Shown here: positions 56,214 through 64,000 of the stretch, one piece after another | Numbering within the stretch: the stretch's first letter is position 1 | How the letters are laid out: every line of letters starts with the position of its first letter | Assembly (NCBI GenBank): GCA_963971285.1 | Contig: OZ020244.1 | Span: forward strand, 12,958,001-13,022,000 | Length of the DNA: 64,000 nt | Source of the DNA: Astropecten irregularis | Lineage: Eukaryota; Echinodermata; Asteroidea; Paxillosida; Astropectinidae | Reading direction: 5' to 3' | Notes under the pieces: generated by a model | What the model saw: only the letters and a program-made list of their open reading frames with translations | What the model was told of the DNA's origin: nothing | Databases searched by the model: none | Made by a program: the position numbers and the translations under genes

Positions 56214-57728
56214 AGGTGTTCGGGTTCATGCCGAACACCTATTGTTATTGTAAGAGTTTTTTTTTTTTTTTTTTTTTTTTCTTCCCAAACTTGTCAGCAG
56301 GACTTCTTGGTCACAGGTACAAGATAATGACATGAAACTTGGTGGGAACTTTGGTCATGATGTCAAGTTGTATTTAGAAGATTGACGTCATGATGACGTC
56401 ATCGGGTATCAAATTACACGCGTTTTTAGGAAAAACTTTGGTACTTAATAACTTGAGAACCACATGACCTATGATTTTGAGATTGACATATGTTACTCAA
56501 CACGTGAATGTCAACAATTAATATATTTAATGTTGTGTACAAAAGACCTCCACTTCCGGTGTTACCGGAAGTTGAAGTTTGACTCAAAATAACTCGAAAA
56601 CGGAAGGATTTGGGCACATAAAACATATTTGGCTAAAAGATAGAGAAGGTCTTGGGCTTTCAGCAAATATAAACGATGACGTCATGCGGGCTATATAGCG
56701 CCCTCTACGGTTGATTAAAGACATACAGTGATAACGTAATCCGAAAGTAAACAATGAATTTCCGCCAAATTTAGTAGGTGTAAAGCACTAATGTACCTCG
56801 ACATGTATGTGAAGTTTGAAATCTGTGACGTCATTCAACCGGAAGTTATGCTCTTTTAAAGGGAAAACTACTGAATTATTCCAATACTGTTTACTCAGTA
56901 ATTACATGAGTACATCAGTGAAAACTGCTTGTAATGTGATTACAAGAGACTCTGATTAGTACCAGATGGCAGTCATTGCAAGGTTATTGGAATGTGCTTC
57001 ATTACATTGTCTCAGTGGAAACACATGATAGCCTCAACACAGGAGTTTGATACACCTCATACACTTTTAAACAGTCAATTTTAACCATACAAATTCCCAG
57101 ACAAAGTTCTTACAGCGTAGATTTGAAGTGAACATTCACGGCATCTCTTGATTTTATGTGAATTTTTAAATATTTCTGACATTGTGTTACGTGAAAATAT
57201 GGTCATGTACAACAAATATGATGATCGATTGACTCTTTTTCCCATAAGACCCCACTATATATGTACAAAAATTGTACACAATTCACTGTGTAGAACATGT
57301 ACATGTACATGTAATGTCCAATTGCGTGACTCAAAACTTTGTTTACATCTTGCTATAGATATTTGCACGTAAATCTTAGTATATATCATTAAATACCAGC
57401 ACCAAATCTTAAGCGAAATGCTATCGATGTAGGTTGCGGAGTATTGTACATCATTTTGTCAAATGACAATGTGTTCCATAAACACTGCAACTAAATCCAT
57501 GGGCTAAAATTAAGGTTTTTTTACGTTGAGATATGGTCACTTGTAAACCATATGTCTTAATCAAACAAAATAAAAACTGCAATATATTTACATCATATTC
57601 AAAATTTAGTGTGTATTTCAATATGCCATTGTATGAGGATGAGCGACAATTGACCACATACGTTCCAACATAACTTTTATGTTCACATACTGTAACAGTT
57701 CCACCACGTAATGAGACCCCGAACACCT
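56214..57728. mobile_element. Palindrome-ended repeat, AGGTGTTCGGG type, 1.5 kb
   Basis: The left end is the hairpin AGGTGTTCGG-GTTCATG-CCGAACACCT followed by a pure T tract (56,258-56,280). The right end is CCCCGAACACCT, one arm inverted. It shares 'gacgtcatgatgacgtcatc' and 'tcaaattacacgcg' with the elements at 42,053 and 44,673. It may be a Helentron-like non-autonomous element. Confidence 0.55.
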
Positions 57729-57769
57729 AGTGGTTGTTCACACAACCACAAGTCTAGTTGTTTTTGTTT

Positions 57770-58226
57770 TTGAATCGTTCTGTCTTTTATCTTTATAACA
57801 CACTTTGGTCTTTCTATTTTATGTATTTATACTGATTTGATGTTTTATGTTAGTTCTACTGTATATGATACTTTGCCCTGTCTTGTTTTAATTAAACTAT
57901 GGAAAGTTCTTTGGTTTTATTATGATTTTTGTATTTTGAAAATCGTTCTGTCTTTTATCTTTATAATCCACTGTGGTCTTTCTAGATATGTTTTCACAAT
58001 GATTTTATGTTTCATGTTATATGTAGCTCTAAACGATATATACATTGCCTTATCTTATATAAACTATTTAAAGTTCTTTGGTTTTATTATGATATTTGTT
58101 ATTTTGTTTATTTGCTTGTAGCAGTATATTTTTGTACAGCGCTTTGTGGTTTTATTTTAAATGTAAGGCGCTTTATAAGTTTTATTATTATTATTATTCT
58201 TATTATTATTATTATTATTATTATTT
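57770..58226 (+). mobile_element. 3' end of a CR1/L2-like LINE with (TTA)n tail
   Basis: Two tandem copies of about 170 bases ('atcgttctgtcttttatctt ... gttctttggttttattatga') are followed by 'acagcgctttgtggttttat', 'aaggcgctttataagtttt' and a TTA/ATT microsatellite at 58,180-58,226. The 'GCGCTTTATAA' plus ATT tail is typical of L2/CR1 3' ends. No coding part is present. Confidence 0.65.
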
Positions 58227-59099
58227 CCAAGCAAACGCAATTGTTTGCGAAACATAGTCACCATCGACAAGAAAGTGCAAAGAATTCTGATAGGGTTAAA
58301 CATGCAATGACAGGTTTTAATTATTTCTATTTCTAAACTGAGGTGTAACTTTCTAATTTGTCAATTGTTAAATATAAGAAGATGAATTTATAATTGGCGA
58401 CTGATACAGGCTTAAAAATAAAGCCCCTCCTTAAAAGCCACAAAAGAAATATTTGAAAAATTTAATTTTTTCCAATGCATTTTAGAAAATTGATGTGCTA
58501 CATGGCACATCTTTTTAAAAGATGGATTGAGACTACATGTATACTAATGTACATGAATTTTATAAATGAATATCTGCAGCTGACTGAAATCACATTATGC
58601 ATTGCTTTAATATTTTTAAACCAATGCTCTTTTATTTATAATTGCTGAATGTTTTAAACTAATGAATTTATCACCAAGATTTCACATTTTGAGAGTTGGA
58701 AATTATTGATTGTATTTTTATCCTTCACCGGCGTGCATATTGTATGCTATGTGTTGCATGCAACGATTCTTTCGGAAAACAGGGGTCGGAAACCTCGGAT
58801 ATACCTTTGATTATTGTTATCACAGTTAAAGAATCGTTTCCATTAAAATGACAAATCAAAATAAAGGGTTGGAGTTGTTATTTCAGTTTAACTTGTTTTT
58901 GCTGATTTAAATTACCCTGTGTTTATGATTTATTTTTGTTATGGAGAATAGGATTGGGCCCTTTCAAGCAACCTAATTTGCATAACTTTCTGTGGTTTTA
59001 TCAGTCCCAGCATGTATCTTATGATGCACGATCAGGATCTAAGACTCCTCCCCAGATTATGACACAAAGGCGTCAATGGGACATCATTGTGTGTTTTGC
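58227..59099. other. Stretch without a visible gene
   Basis: AT-rich unique-looking sequence with no domain, array or inverted end that I can support. Confidence 0.5.
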
Positions 59100-59306
59100 A
59101 GTTTTCACGAAGTGACTGTTTCAATACGGGCGCAGTGAACGTAGCGCGCGTTCCGTGTTCACAGGTTTTCACGAAGTGACTGTTTCAATACGGGCGCTGT
59201 GCACGTAACGCGCGTTCCGTGTTCACAGGTTTTCACGAAGTGACTTTTTCAATACGGGCAACTCTAAGTGTACAGACTCGTTGTTTGCAGGTTTTTACGA
59301 AATGAC
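59100..59306 (+). repeat. 64 bp tandem array, three units plus a fourth start
   Basis: The unit begins GTTTTCACGAAGTGACTG and includes 'ttcaatacgggcgc' and 'gcgcgttccgtgttcacag'. The third unit diverges in its second half. A reverse copy of the unit start, 'TCACTTCGTGAAACCTGC', lies at 59,516-59,533. Confidence 0.85.
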
Positions 59307-59655
59307 TTTTTTGTTTTTAAGACCAGAAGTCGTTAAATGTAATTACGTTATAGTCAGTGAACACTTAACTGGATAAATCAAGATATCAACATTCAAATAG
59401 TAATCTTGGGGGAAATTCTGAGGACAAACAAATGCGGAATGAATGGTATTAAAATACTGCAATCTTTAACTGCGATTATCTCCGAACGGACTTGTGCTTC
59501 CGCGCGTTCGTTCGCGTCACTTCGTGAAACCTGCGACGATCTGTCAGGCGGAGAAACTCACCGGGTGATGTGGAGCCTCAAGCCGAAATACAGCGTGTTC
59601 GCGTGTATAGGACAACATGGATGATAGCAATCTTCAAACATCGGACTGAATTATT

Positions 59656-59815
59656 TAGGGTCTTTGTCTTCGTGCTTATGAACTTTAGGGTTTTTGTCGT
59701 CGTGCTTATGAACTGTAGGGTCCTTTTTTTTCGTGCTTATGAACTTTAGGGCTTTTTGACTTCGTGCTTCATAGGGTCTTTGTCTTCAGCCTTTATGAAC
59801 TTTAGGGTCAGTCTG
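59656..59815 (+). repeat. About 35 bp tandem array, five units
   Basis: Variants of 'agggtctttgtcttcgtgct' followed by TATGAACTTT, repeated five times with small length changes. Confidence 0.8.
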
Positions 59816-61226
59816 AACTGTGTAAGTTTTAAGTGAATTTGAAAGTGTTATACCATCGGCTGAAGATGTTTTCTTGTAATGTGTGCCATTTTTGCCAACC
59901 AATTTTCGTTTATGCCTCGAGTGGGGCTGTGTAGCGAAAATTGGTTCTTGTTTACCTTTTTATAATCCACGCTTGCGTATGCTGCTACAAGCTCCTGCGT
60001 GCGCAAGGCTTCAGAATTGCGTCATCAAGTTGGCTATTTTTATCCCATAATTGGGCGCCTTCGCCACACGTCCGTGGCAATGTATGTGCATGTAGCACAT
60101 TTGTGCGCTTTTGGGCTTGTTATAGGATTAGCTCAAGGATTATCATCACACTAAAATTTAGACACGTTGGGCGCTTTTCACGCCCAAAGTTGTAGCGCGA
60201 AATTTAATGATTGCTACGAACGATAAGTAAACTTTTTCTCTCACTTTTCAAGTTGCTGCCAATCACGAGAGTTGTGCGCGTGCTGTGCGGCGTTATTGTA
60301 AGGACAGTCTTTGTTCATCAATAAAATAGTAGATTAATTCAAGCAGTTATTTCTTGGATGCTAGACGAATTATGGTAAGCTTTTCTTCTGTCATTGTTAT
60401 CTTTCTGTAAATATTTGGCGAATGTTTGGAGTTGTTTGGAGTTGTTTGAGTCAGATTACATTGTAATTGACGCACCTCTCGGAGGTGCTAGTGTTTCTTT
60501 ATTTTCGGAGGCGCTAGTGTTTCTTTATTTTCGGAGGCGCTAGTGTTTCTTTGTTTTCGGAGGCGCTAAGTCATATATATCTGCTCTTTCATAATTTACT
60601 GGCACCGTATTGGCACTGCAGTAAGATTTTCTGCCAGCCTATATTTCGCCTTGTAACTGGTTGTTGATTATTAAATAAATCATTGTTTAAATTGTTCTTG
60701 AATTCAAAACTCTGTTCCCCAGTGTCTCTTACTCTGTCCATCCCCGCTTGCCCATAGATTCAGGATATATTTTCCTGTAAACGAACGTCCCCGCAAGCCT
60801 GCACTCAGCCGCTCGGGTGCAGCTTGTTGTAGTTTATTTATTTTGGGAACGATTGCTGGTCAAGGCCGATATTTCTCGTTGCAGTCAACGAGCGAGCCAT
60901 TCCCCGGCAATTCCTCCCAACGGGAGAGTTTTCCTTTCCCGCCACAGTATTATGCACACGTAATATGCCAATTACATGCAATAACGATACCATTGATACA
61001 TTCGAGCATGGGCAAGTTTATTCTCACCCCGCGACTCCGACGCCCTTACCATGATGAACAGTAACCAATAGTTGGTAAACGACGCACAAAATATTGGGCA
61101 AAAACAAATTTAACCAACATACATCAAGTTTGTTCAACATTAAAATTGACCAATATTTTGGGCGAATAACACATTTAACCAACATTCATGATTTTTAACC
61201 AACAGACGCTTGCCCAACATTTAAAT
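59816..61226. other. Noncoding stretch before the Gypsy fossil
   Basis: Contains a stem 'AACCAATTTTCG'/'CGAAAATTGGTT' (59,898-59,945), a 29 bp array 'TCGGAGGCGCTAGTGTTTCT' of three to four units at 60,478-60,570, a polyadenylation-like AATAAA at about 60,673, and a 'ccaacat/taaaattgaccaat' repeat at 61,070-61,226. Part of it (about 59,900-60,800) could be the long terminal repeat belonging to the fossil, but I cannot match it to a partner. Confidence 0.4.
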
Positions 61227-63423
61227 TGACCAATAAATTTGCAGTGCAGTTAGCCAGGTGGTTGCAAGTAATCGGAGAGTACGATTACACAATCATCCAT
61301 AGACCAGGTCTAAAACATTCAAATGCTGATGGCTTGTCAAGATTTCCCTGTCGACAGTGCGGGAGAGCACTCGACGAAGAGGAAGGACAGCCCGGTCAAA
61401 AAGAAACCCAAAGCTCGGTCCGCCTGGTAACAGCGCGACCTGGGGAAACTAGCGAAAAGATGCGCGATGCACACAAATTGAAGGATCCAACTATTGCTTA
61501 ATAGGTGATTAATGGTCAAAGAATCTGGGGTGAGCATGCCGAGCTGGGAAGCTATTGCGCAAAATTCAGTGGCCGCTAAAACCTAATGGTCCCGTTGGGA
61601 ACAACTGGAGATTAAAAGTGGGGTACTGTACATGAAATGGGTGTCAAGTAATGGTAAGGAAACACTGTGGAAAACAGTCTTGCCACAAACACTCCGTAAC
61701 GAGGTGATTCATGAATTACATGGTGGAATGACCAGTGGACATCTTGGATTGAACAGAACCCATGCTAGGGTAAAGCAATTTTATTACTGGTCAGGATTGA
61801 GAGCCGATGTACGGTCATGCATATTAGAAAATGTGACAAGTGCGCGCGAAGGAAATCGCCGCCCAAAAAGAACAAGGCACCAATGCAACACTTGGAGGTT
61901 GGAAACCCCATGGAAAGAGTGGCATTGGATGTACTCGGTCCACTCCCAGAAACAGAAATGGGTAATCGATGGATAGGCCTACTTGTAATCGGAGACTATT
62001 TCACTAAGTGGATGGAAGCTTACCCATTGTCGCAAGACAGGTTCTTAAAATTACTGTTTGTTTAAACCCCGTATGATTTCTATATAAAGTACCGTAAGAT
62101 GTTTGTTAAACCTTTGTTATTGTTGTGTGTTGACCCCAGGCTGGGGGAAACAAATTAAGTGTCCGTATTGTATTATGTTAAACCACAGGCTTTATACTCG
62201 CCACCACATTCCATTAATGTTCTGCTGGCCATGAAGCCCGGCCACTGGTGTTAACTTTAAATGGCCATGCCTATCCTACTTTTGTTATATTATAATGCGT
62301 CCTGATGTGCGCCTGGCCTTCCCGGCTATAAAACGGTCTTGCGAATTTGTGAAAAGCGAGTCTTACGCTGCGAACACCGGAGGCTACGTCTCATGCATGA
62401 GAACAGGGTGTTAGGCAACCGTGTAGTGGACAAGTCCATCAGCGCTGAGGCCGATGATGTGTCGCTAGTCGCAAAATTGCGATTCTTGTGTTTCCCCTCC
62501 GAGGGTGTGGTCCACACTTGGGGTGCCAATTTGCAGCCTTTCTACGCAGCGCAATTCCCCCGGGAATGCCAGACCGTAGGACTATTGCCTGATGACAACC
62601 GAAGGCCTTGGTGTTCCTGTACATCATACAGGGTTTCCTCTACCTGACTGGGTGAAGTGCCGCCTCCACCTCCCCTGGGTCTTCTGACCGAAGGCGACGC
62701 TCGTCCTCCCCACTTTGAAAAGACCTGTCTGACACTGCCGATCCCTCACACTTATTTTTTATTGACCCCATTTTGTATTGTACTAGTTTTGGACATTTTG
62801 AGGCTGAAGTATTTGCACAGGTGTGTCGAATCTTGGGGATACAAAAGACATGAACAACACCGTACAATCCCAAGTCAGATGGGTTAATCGAAAGATTTAA
62901 TCGGACTTTGATCAATATGGTCTCCACCATGATAGACCCACAGAAACGACAAAAAGATTGGGACTTACAGTTGCCGTTTGCAACATTCGCATATCACTCT
63001 ACTCCTCAGGAAAGTACGGGCGAGAAACCCAATATGCTTATGTTACGAAGAGAGACGCGAATGCCAATAGAATTAACCGCCGAAACAACTTTGCGCGACG
63101 TCAATGATGATGAGAGGAGTGATTATGCAGATGAAATGCGCAGCCGTATGCGCTCGTTAACATCAAAATCAGCTCGCGGAGACAAAAGAAGGGGTATGAC
63201 AGGAAATCCCATGGTGAGTCGCTAAAACAGGGTGATTTTGTTTGGCTGTATAATCCCGCCAAAAAGAAGGGAATAAGCCAGAAACTAGAAAGCAAGTGGG
63301 AAGGACCTTATTCTGTAGAAACTGTCAGATGTTGTTTTCCAAAAACAGAAAAACAAAAAGGGAAAGAAGAAAGTTGTGCATTACGATAGCCTTAAGCGAT
63401 ATGAAGGGGAAGCTATAAATGCT
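61227..63423 (+). mobile_element. Ty3/Gypsy-type LTR retrotransposon fossil (3' pol only)
   Basis: Parts recognised in order: the end of the RNase H region ('YTIIHRPGLKHSNADGLSRF'), the integrase zinc-binding region, the integrase core (on both sides of a younger insertion) and the integrase C-terminal region. Gag, protease and most of reverse transcriptase are absent, and no pair of long terminal repeats is identified. The copy is broken, with several breaks as well as the insertion, and looks old. Confidence 0.75.
62064..62785. mobile_element. Insertion inside the Gypsy fossil, possibly a solo LTR
   Basis: Foreign sequence of about 720 bases splits the integrase core. It is more GC-rich than its host, has a TATAAAA box at about 62,326 and begins/ends near 'TTGACCCCA' words (62,130 and 62,762). 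The TATA box and length suit a solo LTR, but the ends are not clear. Confidence 0.35.
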
Positions 63424-63436
63424 TGGAATATTGAGG

Positions 63437-63680
63437 AGCGGGTTGTAGCCCCTCCTTCCCCTATAATGGAATAGGTTGTAGCCTTTCCATCCCCTTACAA
63501 TGGAGCAGGTTGTAGCCTCTCCACCCCCAAATGACGAGCGGGATGTAGCCCCTCCTTCCCCTATATAGGAACAGGTAGCCTTTCCATCCCCAATGACGGA
63601 GCAGGTTGTATCCTCTCCACCCCGAAATGACGAGCGGGTTGTAGCCCCTCCGTTCCCAAATGAGAGACAGATCGTGAACC
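63437..63680 (+). repeat. Tandem array of about 33-36 bp 'GTTGTAGCC..TCC' units
   Basis: Six to seven variants of 'ggttgtagcccctccttccc' with 'aatgacgagcg' or 'aatggagcag', encoding repeated 'VVAPP/VVASPP' blocks at the end of the fossil's pol region. Confidence 0.75.
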
Positions 63681-63775
63681 CAATCGGGAACCTAAGCCGG
63701 GGAAGAGATAAGTTGGCAGTGGGACGCCCTGGTCTGAGGCAACCTCACAGAAACCCTAGATTGCCAGAGCGTTAA

Positions 63776-64000
63776 GGCTGGTTTATACTCGCTGCGTCAA
63801 CGCACGCGCAGCGTACAGTGCGGATGTCGCATTCGATGTTCATACTCTTTCAAGGTATGAAATTCGATACGCAGCGATAGTCTGCATTCGAATGCGGAAA
63901 CGCGCAAACGGTACAGTTCATACTTTCAAAAATATGTGATGCGCAGTTGAATCCTACTCAGGTTCTTGAATTCACTGATTCACAATAGAGGACGTATAGA
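63776..64000. repeat. Start of an inverted-repeat element cut by the window end
   Basis: 'aaggctggtttatactcgct' followed by 'gcgtacagtgcggatgtcgc' and the partly inverted 'gatacgcagcg ... tgcattcgaatgcgg' indicate a fold-back MITE. Its far end lies outside. Confidence 0.4.

Noticed and set aside
57837-58336. Membrane-protein-like frames rich in Phe/Ile/Tyr
   Set aside because: They arise from AT-rich tandem copies in a LINE 3' end and run into an ATT microsatellite.
59100-59815. Regular direct repeats that might be mistaken for a CRISPR array
   Set aside because: The units are contiguous without unique spacers, and the genome is clearly eukaryotic (spliced genes, LINEs).

Overview
This window looks like a marine invertebrate deuterostome genome, most probably an echinoderm. 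The base is AT-rich with frequent 'aggcctaac', 'acgtta' and 'acatgtac' words. Introns are short with GT/AG borders, and many unrelated transposon families sit inside one another. The species call is an inference from sequence texture and element content; nothing here proves it. I recognise no complete ordinary host gene. Most of the 64 kb is layered mobile DNA.

1-11,929: a ~1.4 kb repeat present twice in direct orientation. The first copy is split by an 8.8 kb ISL2EU-type DNA transposon (307-9116). This carries a plus-strand accessory gene (SAP, SWIM, YqaJ nuclease, PHD finger; broken) and a minus-strand THAP plus DDE transposase whose catalytic triad is intact. The second copy of the repeat is the unoccupied site, so the AT target duplication can be read directly. 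11,930-23,300: remnants of two multi-copy uncharacterised families, both on the minus strand: a ubiquitin-fold/'GNYRTKLR' family (two pieces) and a long C2H2 protein ('MRFEAKH'). A small tail-anchored protein ORF and a TTAA MITE also lie here.

25,249-51,078: the remains of one plus-strand transposase-like gene with a DDE-like 'FTDGC..QYKSK' core, torn apart by later insertions: two minus-strand LINEs (26,125-31,700), a TTAA MITE inside the second LINE, another MITE inside an exon, and a 15.8 kb Kolobok-type transposon (33,451-49,234). The Kolobok has TTAA target duplications and short inverted ends, and two convergent genes: an 11-exon THAP transposase (plus strand) and a 209-residue protein (minus strand). 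The latter matches the cytoplasmic C-terminal 'ballast' domain of the vertebrate P2X7 receptor. One transposase exon has been broken by a 574 bp insertion assembled from two nearby templates, one copied directly and one inverted.

51,246-54,929: a largely open gene with 26-residue repeats, a zinc-binding module and a second, intact DDE-like core. 55,000-64,000: MITEs, a palindrome-ended repeat, a LINE tail, several minisatellites and a broken Ty3/Gypsy pol fossil carrying a younger insertion.

How the parts relate: in both autonomous-type DNA transposons the transposase binds its own ends through a THAP finger, while the second gene probably helps transposition or repair (a lambda-exonuclease-like nuclease in ISL2EU, a zinc-binding P2X7-tail-like protein in Kolobok). 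The nesting order gives a relative history: the transposase-like gene is oldest, the LINEs and the Kolobok came later, and the MITEs are among the youngest.
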